Below, in pieces: positions 8,418 through 17,575 of a stretch of 64,000 nucleotides of DNA; the stretch's first letter is position 1; the number at the start of each line of letters is the position of its first letter. The stretch is from Thermobacillus sp. ZCTH02-B1 (lineage in GTDB: Bacteria; Bacillota; Bacilli; Paenibacillales; Paenibacillaceae). Location of the stretch: the NCBI RefSeq assembly GCF_002159085.1, contig NZ_LZRU01000009.1:248001-312000 (forward strand), written 5' to 3'. The translations under genes were made by a program, and so were the position numbers. The notes beneath the pieces are model-generated. The model made no database searches and was not told the origin of the DNA. It saw only the letters and a program-made list of their open reading frames with translations.

Positions 8418-9578
8418 TTACCCGCGCTCCGCCACCGGAGCCCCGGCTTCGATGCCGAGCACGCGGTAATAAATGCGCTCGTATTCGGCGGTGATCCGGT
8501 CGCTGTCGAAGACCGTGCGGGCGCGCTCCAGGCACGCCGCCCGGAACCGGGCGTACAGTTCCCCGTCCTCCAGCAGCCGGATCGCGTATCCGGCCATTGC
8601 CTCCGTATCGCCGACCGGTGCCAGGAAGCCGGTCGTTCCGTGCGCGACGAGCTCCGGTATGCCGCCGGCCGACGAGCCGACCGTCGGCACGCCGCATGCC
8701 ATCGCCTCCAGCGCGACGAGGCCGAAGCTCTCCTTCTCCGACGGCAGGAGCAGGAGATCCGCGACGGAGATGACCTGCGCCACGTCGTCCTGCTTGCCGA
8801 GGAACGTGACGCGGTCCGAAAGGCCCGTCGATTCGACCTGCCATTGCACCTTCGACAGCTCCGGCCCTTCGCCGACCAGCAGCAGGCGCGACGGAATCTT
8901 CGCGTTCACGCGCGCGAAGATGTCGATGACGTCGCCGACCCTTTTCACCGGCCGGAAATTCGAAATGTGCATCAGCACCTTCTCGCCGGGAGACGCGTAT
9001 TCGGCGCGGAGCGCAGCGCACTCCCGGGGATAATACACGCGCCTGTCGACGAAGTTGTACGTCAGCTCGATCGGCGTCTCGATGTCGAGACGTTCCCGGG
9101 TTTCCCGGATCAGATCGCGCGAGACGGCCGTCACCGCATCGCTCTGATGGATCGCAAGCCGGATCAGGTCGCGCAGCGACGCGTCCTGGGCGAGCACCGT
9201 GATGTCGGTGCCGTGCAGCGTCGTCACCGTCTTGATGGCGCCGCCGAGCATCTGCTTCGCGAGATACGCGCAGATTGCGTGCGGCACGGCATAGTGGACA
9301 TGCAGCAGATCGAGCTTCTGCATCCGCGCGACCTGCGCCATCTTGCTGGCCAGCGACAGGTCGTACGGCGGATAACGGAAGACATAGTAGTTGTTCACTT
9401 CGACTTCGTGATAATAAATGTTCCGCTGGAACTTGCCGAGGCGGAACGGAACGCTGTGCGTGATGAAATGGATCTCGTGCCCCTTCTCGGCGAGCAGCTT
9501 GCCGAGCTCGGTCGCGACGACGCCGGAGCCGCCAAGCGTCGGATAACAGGTGATGCCGATCCTGAGCGGTCTTGCCAT
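8418..9578 (-). CDS. bshA: N-acetyl-alpha-D-glucosaminyl L-malate synthase (bacillithiol pathway)
   Basis: 386 residues from ATG 9578 with GAGGAGGAG upstream; an in-frame extension further upstream lacks homology. It is a GT-B, family 4 glycosyltransferase that joins UDP-GlcNAc to L-malate, the first step of bacillithiol synthesis. ITCYPTLGGSGVVATELGKLLA is the family-specific N-terminus, followed by HVHYAVPHA and TLHGTDIT. The EKESFGLVALEAMACGVP donor-site block is near 290. It sits directly after bshB1, which catalyses the next step, so the pair forms a pathway unit. Confidence 0.96.
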   Translation of the reverse strand: MARPLRIGITCYPTLGGSGVVATELGKLLAEKGHEIHFITHSVPFRLGKFQRNIYYHEVEVNNYYVFRYPPYDLSLASKMAQVARMQKLDLLHVHYAVPHAICAYLAKQMLGGAIKTVTTLHGTDITVLAQDASLRDLIRLAIHQSDAVTAVSRDLIRETRERLDIETPIELTYNFVDRRVYYPRECAALRAEYASPGEKVLMHISNFRPVKRVGDVIDIFARVNAKIPSRLLLVGEGPELSKVQWQVESTGLSDRVTFLGKQDDVAQVISVADLLLLPSEKESFGLVALEAMACGVPTVGSSAGGIPELVAHGTTGFLAPVGDTEAMAGYAIRLLEDGELYARFRAACLERARTVFDSDRITAEYERIYYRVLGIEAGAPVAERG

Positions 9579-9604
9579 GGATGCTCCTCCTCTCGCCCGG
9601 GGCG

Positions 9605-10294
9605 TCAGAACAGCTTCACTTCGAACGGACGCTTCGCCGCGAAGCCTTCGGCGTAATCCCAGCCGCGCTGGCCCCCGAGCAGCCGGTCGCGGGCTTCCAC
9701 GCGCTCGACATAGCGGTTGTTGAGCGGCGTCGCCACCGCGTCCGGCCCCGGCTCGAACTGCGAGCGGTAGGCCGACAGCGCGCGGCGCTTCGCCTCGTAC
9801 CATTCCGAGACGTTGACGACCAGGCCGACATCCGCGACGTCATTGATATAGTAGTAAAAAATCTGCTCCACCTCGACCGGCTCCAGCTCGGGCAGGTATC
9901 GGCGCAGCTTCGCGCTGAAGACCGCCTCCTCGACGATCCGGCTTGCGGCGTTGTGATCGGGATGGCGGTCGTTCCAGTACGGCGCGAACACGATCCGGGG
10001 ACGGAGCCTGCGGATTTCGCGGACGACGGCCGCGATCTGCTCCGGCGATCCCGTAAGGCCCCGGTCGGGCAGGCCGAGACAGGAGCGATGGGCCAGTCCC
10101 ATCGCCTTCGCGGCTTCCGCCGCTTCCCGCTGCCGAAGCTCGACGGTTCCGTTCGACGACATCTCCGCGAAGGTCAGATCGCAGACGCCGAACCGGACGC
10201 CGGCCTGCACGTGCTTGGCGATCGTCGCGGCCATGCCGATCTCGACGTCGTCCGGATGGGCGCCGAACGCCAGCATGTCGACCCGTTCGGTCAT
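9605..10294 (-). CDS. bshB1: Bacillithiol biosynthesis deacetylase BshB1
   Basis: 229 residues. It is a zinc-dependent LmbE/PIG-L deacetylase that removes acetate from GlcNAc-malate. The zinc ligands are in AHPDD (11-15) and in [11 protein letters not shown] near residue 110. The ATG at 10294 is preceded by GGAGG with 10-nt spacing and overlaps the mgsA stop (ATGA). Its location between mgsA and bshA matches B. subtilis, which separates it from the paralogue BshB2. Confidence 0.95.
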   Translation of the reverse strand: MTERVDMLAFGAHPDDVEIGMAATIAKHVQAGVRFGVCDLTFAEMSSNGTVELRQREAAEAAKAMGLAHRSCLGLPDRGLTGSPEQIAAVVREIRRLRPRIVFAPYWNDRHPDHNAASRIVEEAVFSAKLRRYLPELEPVEVEQIFYYYINDVADVGLVVNVSEWYEAKRRALSAYRSQFEPGPDAVATPLNNRYVERVEARDRLLGGQRGWDYAEGFAAKRPFEVKLF

Positions 10295-10725
10295 GGACGC
10301 CAGTCCTCCGGCTTGTACTTGTGGACGAGCTCCCGCCACGCGAATTCACCGCGTTCGAGCGCCCTGACGAGCAGCTCGGCCGTCGCGATGTTCGTCGCGA
10401 CCGGGATGCCGTACACGTCGCACAGGCGCAGCAGCGCGTTGATGTCCGGCTCGTGCGGCTGCGCCATCAGCGGGTCGCGCAGGAAAATGATCAGATCCAT
10501 GATGTTCTGCGCGACGAGCGCACCGATCTGCTGGTCGCCGCCGAGCGGCCCGGACATAAACCGGTGCACCTTCAGCCCCGTCTGCTCCATGATCCGCTGG
10601 CCGGTCGTGCCCGTGGCGTACAGGTCGTGGTGGCGGAACACGTGCTCATAGGCGATGACGAAATTGACCATCTCGTCCTTCTTCCGGTCGTGCGCGATGA
10701 ACGCCACCTGCATCCGCGTGCTCAT
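10291..10725 (-). CDS. mgsA: Methylglyoxal synthase
   Basis: 144 residues, typical length. It converts dihydroxyacetone phosphate to methylglyoxal and phosphate, a bypass of lower glycolysis. The phosphate loop ATGTTGQRI (37-45) and the [10 protein letters not shown] block with the catalytic Asp are intact. The conserved His lies in AQPHEPDI. It is translationally coupled to dapB upstream and bshB1 downstream by ATGA overlaps. Bacillithiol-dependent detoxification of methylglyoxal makes the neighbourhood meaningful, but that link is inference. Confidence 0.97.
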   Translation of the reverse strand: MSTRMQVAFIAHDRKKDEMVNFVIAYEHVFRHHDLYATGTTGQRIMEQTGLKVHRFMSGPLGGDQQIGALVAQNIMDLIIFLRDPLMAQPHEPDINALLRLCDVYGIPVATNIATAELLVRALERGEFAWRELVHKYKPEDWRP

Positions 10726-11549
10726 GGGCGTCTCTCCTCTTCCGCGCCGTCCATGAGATGCTCGAAACCGTATACGAGCCCCGTGTAGGTCATCACTTTC
10801 CGCACGGCGGTCTTGACGCCCGGCATGTATCCGGCGCGATCGTATGAATCATGACGGATGCGCAGCGTCTGCCCGAAGGCGCCGAAGATCACTTCCTGCT
10901 GCGCGAAAATGCCGGGCAGCCGCACGCTGTGGATGCGAAAGCCGTTGTAGTACCCGCCGCGCGCGCCCTCCAGCTTCTCTTCCTCGTCGGGATGACCCTG
11001 CCTCAGTTCGCCGCGCACCGCCGAGATCAGCTCCGCCGTCTTGAGCGAAGTGCCGGACGGCGCGTCGAGCTTCCGATCCCCGTGATATTCGATGATTTCG
11101 AGATGCGGGAAATATTTGGCCGCCTCCTGCGCGAACTTCATCATCAGGATGGCGCCGATCGAGAAATTGGGCGCGACCAGACCGCCGATGCCCCGGCTTC
11201 TGCACAGCTTGTCCAGCTCATCAATCTGGTCCGGCGCAAGGCCGGTCGTACCGACGACCGGCCGCACCCCGTATGTAATGGCCGTCATCGCGTTGCCGTA
11301 GGCCGACTGCGGCACCGTGAAGTCGACGAGCACGTCGACGCCGCCGCCGCGCAGCGCCTCTTCCAGATCGCCGGCGATCGTGACGCCGCAAGCGGGAAGT
11401 CCCGCCGCGACGCCCGCGTCTTGTCCGACCGTCGAGCGTCCGATGGCGGCCGCCAGTTCGAACGTCGGTTCCTCCAGCACCATCTTGACCACTTCGCGTC
11501 CCATTTTGCCGCTTGCGCCCGCGACCGCGACGCGTATCTTGTCCGTCAT
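10722..11549 (-). CDS. dapB: 4-hydroxy-tetrahydrodipicolinate reductase
   Basis: 275 residues from the second of two close ATGs (11549), which has GGGAG at 9-nt spacing; the ATG at 11558 touches the ribosome site. It catalyses the NAD(P)H step of the diaminopimelate/lysine pathway, which supplies peptidoglycan and, through dihydrodipicolinate, spore dipicolinic acid. The Rossmann motif GASGKMG (11-17), the DFTVPQSA and PNFSIGA blocks and the signature [14 protein letters not shown] are present. It lies in the ypjD-TPR-dapB-mgsA run. Confidence 0.96.
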   Translation of the reverse strand: MTDKIRVAVAGASGKMGREVVKMVLEEPTFELAAAIGRSTVGQDAGVAAGLPACGVTIAGDLEEALRGGGVDVLVDFTVPQSAYGNAMTAITYGVRPVVGTTGLAPDQIDELDKLCRSRGIGGLVAPNFSIGAILMMKFAQEAAKYFPHLEIIEYHGDRKLDAPSGTSLKTAELISAVRGELRQGHPDEEEKLEGARGGYYNGFRIHSVRLPGIFAQQEVIFGAFGQTLRIRHDSYDRAGYMPGVKTAVRKVMTYTGLVYGFEHLMDGAEEERRP

Positions 11550-11587
11550 GCGTTCCATCTCCCATTTCCAATCCTGGATGAATATAA

Positions 11588-12115
11588 TTATTGATGCGTT
11601 TTGCGTCCGCGCATCCGTCTGTCACGGCGGCGGTAATCGGCGAACAGCCGCTTCGCTTCGCCGTGCGCCGGATTGAGCCGGAGCGCTTCCCTGGCCGCCC
11701 GCGCGGCCTCGCCGTACCGGCCAAGCGCCCCGTACGCCGCCGCCAGGAGCAGCCAGGCTTCGTCGAGAAGCGGATCGAGCTCCAGCGCCAGCCGAAGCCC
11801 CGCGATCACGGAGTCGTAATCGGGATCGGCCGAGGCCAGTCCGCTTTTCGCCTCTTCCACGGCGATCCTCGCCCGGACCGCCGCGAGATGGTAACGGTAT
11901 TCCGCCTGATCCGGCGCCAGCCGGACCGCTTCCTCCGCATGCATCAGCGCCTTCGCCCACAGGGCGCTGCGCATGCAGGTAATCGAGCATTTGTGATGAT
12001 GGGCGGGATTTTCGGGCTCGGCGGCGATGGCCCGCTCGAACGCCCGGATCGCCTGCTCGTAATCGCCCGACAGAATCGAGGCGTACGCCTGTCTGACATG
12101 CTCTTCCCCGTCCAC
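11588..12115 (-). CDS. Tetratricopeptide-repeat protein of unknown function
   Basis: About 175 residues if started at the GTG at 12115 (GAGGGGG, 8-nt spacing). An ATG at 12178 would add 21 residues but has no clear ribosome site. At least three TPR units are visible: VRQAYASILSGDYEQAIRAF near the start, a central Ala-rich pair, and ALGRYGEAARAAREALRLNP near the C-terminus. It has no membrane segment or signal. It lies between ypjD and dapB, 38 nt from dapB, so it is probably co-transcribed. No specific function can be assigned. Confidence 0.72.
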   Translation of the reverse strand: MDGEEHVRQAYASILSGDYEQAIRAFERAIAAEPENPAHHHKCSITCMRSALWAKALMHAEEAVRLAPDQAEYRYHLAAVRARIAVEEAKSGLASADPDYDSVIAGLRLALELDPLLDEAWLLLAAAYGALGRYGEAARAAREALRLNPAHGEAKRLFADYRRRDRRMRGRKTHQ

Positions 12116-12189
12116 CCCAGACGCCCCCTCGCGCATCCTGATATCGATCAGCATATGCGCAAGGCGGACGCCGGGCATGGGCGGCGCCG

Positions 12190-12528
12190 CTATCCGGACG
12201 TCTGTTCGATGCGCGTCCAGCGGTCTTTGTCGCGCGTCGCGAACTTCGCCATCACCTTGTCGTGCGCCGCCGTCAGATCGATGCCGAGCGAATTGGCGAA
12301 GCAGATGAGAATGAACAGCAGATCCCCGAGCTCCATCTCGATCGAGCCTTCCGGCTCGTCAGGTTTCTTCGGCTTCGGCCCGTACAGATGGTTCACTTCC
12401 CGCGCCAGTTCCCCGGCTTCCTCGGTGAGCCGGGCCATCAGCGCGAGCGGGCTGAAATAGCCTTCCTTGAATTGCGAGATATAGGCGTCGACTTCGCGCT
12501 GCATGTCGGCAAGCGTTTTACCCAACAC
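12190..12528 (-). CDS. ypjD: MazG-like nucleotide pyrophosphohydrolase (YpjD)
   Basis: 112 residues from a GTG with GGAAAGGA at 9-nt spacing. It is an all-alpha NTP-PPase of the MazG/dUTPase-2 superfamily. The magnesium motif EExxE is E36-E37-x2-E40 and the second pair ELGDL includes E66 and D69. It presumably hydrolyses nucleoside triphosphates to monophosphates, clearing modified nucleotides. It heads the long minus-strand operon and is divergent from ypjC, with a 110-nt promoter region between them. The B. subtilis homologue has the same place upstream of dapB. Confidence 0.9.
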   Translation of the reverse strand: MLGKTLADMQREVDAYISQFKEGYFSPLALMARLTEEAGELAREVNHLYGPKPKKPDEPEGSIEMELGDLLFILICFANSLGIDLTAAHDKVMAKFATRDKDRWTRIEQTSG

Positions 12529-12639
12529 TACACACGATCCTTTCCTTGTGCGAAGGTTCTTTCCTTATGTTAGCGCAAAGGACATGGGAACACAATGCTC
12601 GCACTTCTTCGGGGTTCCGCGGGAAAGAGGTGGATGCGA

Positions 12640-13509
12640 ATGTCGCGAACGTCGGCCGGCGGATGGCGCGTTCTCGTCCCCGTGGCGGCGGGAACGGCGA
12701 TCTACGCGTTCGGCCTGCACTATTTCGTCCTTCCGAACACGCTGATGGAAGGCGGCGTCACCGGTATCGGACTGCTGCTGTACTACATCTTCGGATGGCC
12801 GCTCTCCGTCACGACGCTGCTGCTCAACGTTCCGCTCTTTCTGGCGGGCTGGCGGATGCTCGGCTGGCGGGCCATGGCGATGACGCTCTACGGAACCGCC
12901 TGCCTGATCGTCTCGCTCTGGCTGATGGAACGCGCGGTGGCCGCGGGGCTCATCGTGCCGCTCGCCGGACGGGGCGACCTGATCCTGCCCGCGCTGTACG
13001 CCGGCGTGACACTCGGGGCCGGGCTCGGCATCGTCTTCCGCTTCGGAGCGACGACCGGCGGCATGGACATCGCCGCCCGCATCCTCGTGCGGCGATACGG
13101 CTGGAGCATGGGCCAGACCATCCTCTGCATCGACGCCGCCGTGATCGGCTCCTCGCTCCTTTTCGTGCCGGTCGAACGCGTCCTTTATACGCTCGTCGTC
13201 GTGTTCATCACCTCGAAGGTGATCGATTTCGTGCAGGAAGGCGCCTACGCGGGCAAAGCGTTCATGATCATTACGGACCGTGGCGAAGCGATCGCCGAAG
13301 CCGTCACGCGCAGGCTCGACCGGAGCGCGACGATTCTCCCGGCGAGGGGCGGCTATACGAAGGCGGCGAAGGATGTCGTCTACTGCATCGTCGGCCGGTC
13401 GGAAGCCCGGGCGCTGCGGCAGCTCGTGCACGAGATCGATCCGAAGGCGTTCTTCGCGATCAGCGACGCGCACGACGTCATCGGTGAAGGATTCCGCGAA
13501 CATAATTGA
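12640..13509 (+). CDS. ypjC: YitT-family membrane protein with C-terminal DUF2179 domain (YpjC)
   Basis: 289 residues from the ATG at 12640, which follows GAGGTGG by 7 nt. ATGs at 12595 and 12634 are alternatives. About five to six membrane helices occupy residues 10-200, including TAIYAFGLHYFVLPNTLMEGG and GATTGGMDIAARIL, which are family signatures. The C-terminal soluble DUF2179 (about 205-289) contains FMIITDRG and DAHDVIGEGF. The family is often called a transporter or membrane sensor, but the substrate is unknown. It is one of the few plus-strand genes, convergent with ypjB. Confidence 0.9.
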   Translation: MSRTSAGGWRVLVPVAAGTAIYAFGLHYFVLPNTLMEGGVTGIGLLLYYIFGWPLSVTTLLLNVPLFLAGWRMLGWRAMAMTLYGTACLIVSLWLMERAVAAGLIVPLAGRGDLILPALYAGVTLGAGLGIVFRFGATTGGMDIAARILVRRYGWSMGQTILCIDAAVIGSSLLFVPVERVLYTLVVVFITSKVIDFVQEGAYAGKAFMIITDRGEAIAEAVTRRLDRSATILPARGGYTKAAKDVVYCIVGRSEARALRQLVHEIDPKAFFAISDAHDVIGEGFREHN

Positions 13510-13536
13510 AGCGCCTGCGTCACGGCAGGCGCTTTA
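13510..13536 (+). terminator. Terminator between convergent ypjC and ypjB
   Basis: A 9-bp perfect stem, AGCGCCTGC (13510-13518) with GCAGGCGCT (13525-13533), followed by a short T stretch. It lies directly after the ypjC stop and overlaps the last codons of ypjB on the other strand. It may act on both strands, though the T-tracts are short. Confidence 0.6.
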
Positions 13537-14350
13537 CGGTGTGGATGCCCCAACGGTCATGGGCGTATTTGCGCCAGCCCGCGTAACCGAGGGCCGCGAG
13601 CAGAATCGCGGTCACCGCGGCGATCCACGCGGGCGCCGGGTCGCGGCGGGCGCTTGCCGGCATCTTCGCCGCCGGTCCGAACAGCTCTTCCGCCGCCCGT
13701 TCCATGTCGTCGAACGACCGCTCGATCAGCAGTTGATTCGCCGCGCCCCGCTCCGCCGCCCCGAGCAGCCGCTCGGCATAGCGGATCCGCTCCCTGAACC
13801 GTTCAACGGCCGGCAGCGGGCGGGCCAGCGCGGCGGCGGCCTCCAGCCGGTCCACCCGCTCCTTCATGATCCGGAGCGATGCGGCGGCCGCTGCCGCTCC
13901 TTCCTGTCCGCCCAACCCCCAGCTTCGACGAACCCGATCCAGATCCTCGCCGATCAGGCGGCCGTATGCTTGCCATAGCGAACGGCGGCCGGGCGCCAGC
14001 GCGTCGACGGCCAGCAGCAGGCGGGATGCCTCCTCCCGCCAGACGGAAGCGTCGCGTCCGCGGGCGATCGCCCTGTCGGCGGCGGCCAGGCGTTCGTCGA
14101 ACCGGCTCCAGCCGGACGGCTCGCCGAGGGCGCGAAGGTCGGGCGATGCGGCCGCTTGCTTCATCTTTTGCAGACTGGCCCATGCCAATTGGCGGTTGCC
14201 TTCCACGGCCGCGAGATAGAAGCTTCGCGTCAGCATTTCCAGCCGGTCGAGGCGCTCCCCGTCCCCGTCCGATGCGTTCGCGGAAATCGGCGGCACGCCG
14301 GCGGCCAGCAGCAACGCGAACGCCAGCAGCGCTGTCAGGCGAACGGACAT
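13520..14350 (-). CDS. ypjB: Sporulation protein YpjB
   Basis: 276 residues from ATG 14350 with GGGAGGG upstream. It has an N-terminal signal peptide (about 1-26, LTALLAFALLLAAGVPPISA), a long helical extracytoplasmic body, and a single C-terminal membrane helix (about 245-262). A basic tail follows. This signal-body-anchor layout and the position between ypjA and ypjC match B. subtilis YpjB, reported as a sporulation-associated protein. The biochemical role is unknown. Identity is inferred mainly from synteny and architecture. Confidence 0.85.
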   Translation of the reverse strand: MSVRLTALLAFALLLAAGVPPISANASDGDGERLDRLEMLTRSFYLAAVEGNRQLAWASLQKMKQAAASPDLRALGEPSGWSRFDERLAAADRAIARGRDASVWREEASRLLLAVDALAPGRRSLWQAYGRLIGEDLDRVRRSWGLGGQEGAAAAAASLRIMKERVDRLEAAAALARPLPAVERFRERIRYAERLLGAAERGAANQLLIERSFDDMERAAEELFGPAAKMPASARRDPAPAWIAAVTAILLAALGYAGWRKYAHDRWGIHTVKRLP

Positions 14351-14435
14351 GGACAATCCCTCCCGCCTACAGTCTATGAGCGGATCGTCCGGATCAGAAC
14401 CGCCCCGTGCCGGCCGTCACCGCCCCGGACGGAAC

Positions 14436-15098
14436 CTATGCCCTTTCCGGCGCGCGATCGCCCGCCTCACCGCCTGTCCTGAACTGCATTGCGATCAGCG
14501 CCAGAAAATAGCTGAGCACGGACAGCGCGAAGGTGAACGCCGCGATGACCGTGAGATCGTCATCCAACACCCGCGGCAGCCACGGATGGATGCCGACGCC
14601 GTAATCCATCGCGTCGTTCAGCAGCATCCATCCGAGGGCGAGCAGCGCCGCGATTTTCCCGAAACGCATGAACCGCACATACAGCAGCCCTTCCACCGCC
14701 ATCGCCGCGTGCGACGCGATCAGCATCCAGTTCTGCCAGTCGAGGGGATCACCCTGCAATCCCTGCGCGGCGTTCATGACGACCGCCCAAATGCCGTATT
14801 TCACGAGCGTCAGGACGGCAAGCGCTTCCACCGCGATCCGGAAGATCCGGTACGCGCGGCCCGAACCGTCCGGCCGGACGAGCAGGAGCAGCAGCCAGAT
14901 CGTGAAGAACAGGCTCGCGGTGGGACTGTCCGGTACGAACACGATGCGCCATGCCGGATGGCGATCGAGCGTCCAGCGAAGCTGCTCTCCGTACCACACA
15001 TAACCGTACGCCGTGCCGAGCCCGTTGCAGACGAACAGCAGCCAGAGTAGCCGGCGGTCCGTCAGGAACGCGCGGCTGAAGAACCATGAGAACGACAT
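14436..15098 (-). CDS. ypjA: DUF1405 integral membrane protein (YpjA)
   Basis: 220 residues from the ATG at 15098, placed 5 nt after GGGGAGG. About five to six hydrophobic helices are visible, with the family pattern WLLFVCNGLGTAYGYVWYG early and DFGVGIHP-like AMDYGVGIHPWLP late. An FVPDSPTAS loop follows the first helices. The function is unknown. It lies between ypjB and the qcr operon as in related genomes. A terminator separates it from qcrC. Confidence 0.88.
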   Translation of the reverse strand: MSFSWFFSRAFLTDRRLLWLLFVCNGLGTAYGYVWYGEQLRWTLDRHPAWRIVFVPDSPTASLFFTIWLLLLLVRPDGSGRAYRIFRIAVEALAVLTLVKYGIWAVVMNAAQGLQGDPLDWQNWMLIASHAAMAVEGLLYVRFMRFGKIAALLALGWMLLNDAMDYGVGIHPWLPRVLDDDLTVIAAFTFALSVLSYFLALIAMQFRTGGEAGDRAPERA

Positions 15099-15148
15099 GT
15101 GCACCTCCCCTTCCCTTGCTCCGCCTCACGCACGCTCCGTTTTGTCGA

Positions 15149-15185
15149 CAAATACAAAACCTGACCGCCGGATGGCGATCAGGTT
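15149..15185 (-). terminator. Terminator of the qcrABC operon
   Basis: On the minus strand a 12-bp stem with one G-T pair (15185-15174 with 15169-15158) and a 4-nt loop is followed by TTGTATTTG. It lies 56 nt after the qcrC stop. Confidence 0.85.
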
Positions 15186-15240
15186 CACCGGTTGTTCCGC
15201 GGCCTGAGGGTCGGCCGGCCGCGGATGTGCGCACATGCTT

Positions 15241-16116
15241 CTATTCGGTCGCCGCTTTCTGCTTCGCGAGCCATTCCGCGATCTGGTCGATCTCTTCGGC
15301 GCTGAGCCGATCGCCGAACGCGGGCATTTGCCCCCGGCCGTTCGTCACGATGTCGGCCAGCTCTTCCTTCGAGAACTTGTCGCCCACGCCGGCCAGCGCC
15401 GGGACGGGGCCGTTGCCCTGATAGTCCGAACCGTGGCAGGCGAGGCAGTTCGCCTGAATCACCGACGTGATCGGATCGTTCGCGTCGACAATGGCGATCT
15501 GCTTCTCTTCGGCGCCGCCCGGTTTCTGCGGGCTTTCTCCGCGCTCGGCCGCACGGCGGGCCTCCTGTTCGCGCTGGATATGCTCCGGAACGATGCCCAT
15601 TTCTTCCAGCTGATCCTGATAGTGATCCCATGCGACATAGGTCAGATAGACGCAGGAGATGATCGCCAGGAACATCAGCGTCGAAGCGATCGGCCGCTTG
15701 TAGAAGCGGCGTTCCGGGCCCCGGTCGAGGAACGGCGCGCACAGCAGGGCGCCGAACATGATGAGCGGCACGCCGACCGTGCCGAGCACGACGTAATCGC
15801 CGGACACATAGGGCATTTTCAGGAACTGGTACAGGAACAGGAAGTACCAGTCCGGCATCGGGATGAACGACGTGTTGTTCGGGTCGGCCGGATAGCCGAG
15901 CGGTGCCGGATGGGATACGACCAGCACGAGAAAACCGACCAGCACGACGACGCCGACCATCCACTCTTTTAGCAGGAAGTTCGGGACAAACGCCTCCGAC
16001 TTTCCTGGAAACGCCGAATAATCGGGCGGAATGTTCGGCCTTCTCCCGGACTTCTTGACCCGGGAGTCGCCGACGTATACCACTTTCTCCTTGGAATCGT
16101 TGGAGTGTTGGGCCAT
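15241..16116 (-). CDS. qcrC: Menaquinol:cytochrome c reductase cytochrome b/c subunit
   Basis: 291 residues. The first 170 residues correspond to cytochrome b subunit IV, with three membrane helices (VGVVVLVGFLVLVVSHP, a segment near 105-125, and one near 145-165). A linker leads to a C-terminal cytochrome c domain with the haem-binding CLACH near 226 and an axial Met in GQMPAFGD. This b/c fusion is characteristic of the Gram-positive bc complex, which passes electrons from menaquinol to cytochrome c. It is the last gene of qcrA-qcrB-qcrC. Confidence 0.96.
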   Translation of the reverse strand: MAQHSNDSKEKVVYVGDSRVKKSGRRPNIPPDYSAFPGKSEAFVPNFLLKEWMVGVVVLVGFLVLVVSHPAPLGYPADPNNTSFIPMPDWYFLFLYQFLKMPYVSGDYVVLGTVGVPLIMFGALLCAPFLDRGPERRFYKRPIASTLMFLAIISCVYLTYVAWDHYQDQLEEMGIVPEHIQREQEARRAAERGESPQKPGGAEEKQIAIVDANDPITSVIQANCLACHGSDYQGNGPVPALAGVGDKFSKEELADIVTNGRGQMPAFGDRLSAEEIDQIAEWLAKQKAATE

Positions 16117-16135
16117 CGGTCTTAACTCCCTTCCA

Positions 16136-16807
16136 TCACAGCGGTCCGGAGATGCCTTGTCTGCGAATCATGATGAAGTGCACCGCCAGAAGCGCGAGCA
16201 GAGCGCCGGGCAGGAAGAAGACGTGGATCGCGAAGAAGCGCGTCAGCGTCTGCGCCCCGACGATGTCGCCGCCCCTGAGCAGTTCGGCGATGAACGGTCC
16301 GATGTACGGCACCGATTCCGCGATCTGGATGCCGACCTGCGTCGCAAAGTACGCCTTGTTGTCCCACGGCAGCAGATAGCCCGTGAAACCGAGGCCGAGC
16401 ATGACGAAGAAGATGAGCATGCCGACGACCCAGTTCATCTCGCGCGGATGCTTGTAGGCGCCGGTGAAGAAGACGCGGAGCGTGTGCAGGAACATCATGA
16501 CGATGACCAGGCTCGCGCCCCAGTGATGCATGCCGCGCACGATCGCGCCGAACGCGACCTTGTGCTGCAGGTAGTCGACGCTCGCGTACGCGTTGATGAT
16601 ATCCGGCACGTAGTACATCGTCAGGAACATGCCGGACAGGATCTGGATGACCGTTATGAAAAACGTCAGGCCGCCGAAGCAATATACGAAAGCGGAGAAG
16701 TGATGCGCCGGGTTGACATGTTCGGGCACCTCGTGGTCCGCGACGTCTCTCCACATCGGCGTAATGTCCAGACGCTCGTCTATCCAGTTGTATATGGCTT
16801 TAAACAT
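16136..16807 (-). CDS. qcrB: Menaquinol:cytochrome c reductase cytochrome b subunit
   Basis: 223 residues, cytochrome b6-like with four membrane helices. Haem-ligating histidines are in NPAHHFSAFVYCFGG, GMHHWGASLVIVMMFLH and the C-terminal AIHVFFLPGALLALLAVHF segment. YLLPWDNKAYFATQVG is the quinone-site region. It acts in the cytoplasmic membrane as the proton-translocating core of the bc complex. It follows qcrA by 19 nt and precedes qcrC by 19 nt. Confidence 0.97.
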   Translation of the reverse strand: MFKAIYNWIDERLDITPMWRDVADHEVPEHVNPAHHFSAFVYCFGGLTFFITVIQILSGMFLTMYYVPDIINAYASVDYLQHKVAFGAIVRGMHHWGASLVIVMMFLHTLRVFFTGAYKHPREMNWVVGMLIFFVMLGLGFTGYLLPWDNKAYFATQVGIQIAESVPYIGPFIAELLRGGDIVGAQTLTRFFAIHVFFLPGALLALLAVHFIMIRRQGISGPL

Positions 16808-16826
16808 CGGATATTGCGCCTCCCAA

Positions 16827-17357
16827 TCAGACTCGCGAATTCGGTTTGACCGGACCGAGGTACACCCAGCCGTCCCTCAACTCCACTTCGTATTCGTCGA
16901 GCGGCGCGGGAGCCACTTTCAGGTTTTTGCCGTCAATCGAATATTTCGCTTCGTGGCACGGGCAGAAATATTGGTTGTCGTTGTGGGTGTTCCAGTTCAC
17001 GGTGCACCCGAGATGCTTGCAGATCGGCGACAGCGCGAAAATGACGCCGTTTTGGTCGCGCGCGATCCACGCGGTGCGCACCGGATCGCTCTCGTACCAG
17101 CCGTCCACCTGATGGATCTGGTATTTGAATTCCTTCGGCTCCGTCGTAATTTCGCTTTCCTGGGCCACTTTGACGAACGTGCCGCCCGTCTTCTTCTGCA
17201 GAACCGGGTCGATCGCAAAGCGGATCATTGGCAGCGCGACTCCGCCGACCATGAACGCGCCCGCACCGCCGAGTGTATACGACAAAAATTGGCGCCGGGA
17301 CATCGTCTTTTTCTTCGCGGACGAATGGGACTGCTCGTGCTGCTCGCGGTTGCTCAT
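16827..17357 (-). CDS. qcrA: Menaquinol:cytochrome c reductase Rieske iron-sulfur subunit
   Basis: 176 residues. A twin-arginine-type signal SRRQFLS (20-26) precedes the membrane anchor (about 27-50). The [2Fe-2S] ligands are Cys113 and His115 in CKHLGC, and Cys132 and His135 in CPCH; Cys118 and Cys134 form the usual disulfide. It accepts electrons from menaquinol and passes them to the cytochrome c domain of QcrC. It is the first gene of the operon, 77 nt downstream of a strong sigma-A promoter. Confidence 0.97.
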   Translation of the reverse strand: MSNREQHEQSHSSAKKKTMSRRQFLSYTLGGAGAFMVGGVALPMIRFAIDPVLQKKTGGTFVKVAQESEITTEPKEFKYQIHQVDGWYESDPVRTAWIARDQNGVIFALSPICKHLGCTVNWNTHNDNQYFCPCHEAKYSIDGKNLKVAPAPLDEYEVELRDGWVYLGPVKPNSRV

Positions 17358-17440
17358 CTCCTGCTCTACCCCCTTTGCCAGCCGAAAATGCGGGTCATGT
17401 CAGGCCGTCCACTGCCATGACGAACCAAAAACCATAACCT

Positions 17441-17469
17441 ATAATAGCCCAGGCCCTATTGAGCGTCAA
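17441..17469 (-). promoter_or_regulatory. Sigma-A promoter of qcrABC
   Basis: TTGACG (17469-17464) and TATTAT (17446-17441) with exactly 17 bp between them, giving a leader of about 77 nt before qcrA. It is among the best promoter matches in the window. Confidence 0.85.
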
Positions 17470-17515
17470 GAACGAGGCCTTGAAAATGAAAGCGCGCCAA
17501 AAATCGTTCTGAATT

Positions 17516-17535
17516 TTGTTGAAGATTTGTCACAA
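17516..17535. promoter_or_regulatory. Possible redox-regulator operator upstream of qcrA
   Basis: On the minus strand TTGTGA and TTCAACAA half-sites form an imperfect palindrome resembling Rex (TTGTGAA-N4-TTCACAA) or Fnr operators, with one extra base in the second half. It lies about 50 bp upstream of the qcr -35 in an AT-rich stretch. The match is incomplete, so this is a suggestion only. Confidence 0.25.
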
Positions 17536-17575
17536 TTGCCGCATCTCGACACATTTTTCCCCCGCGGGAAGCATC

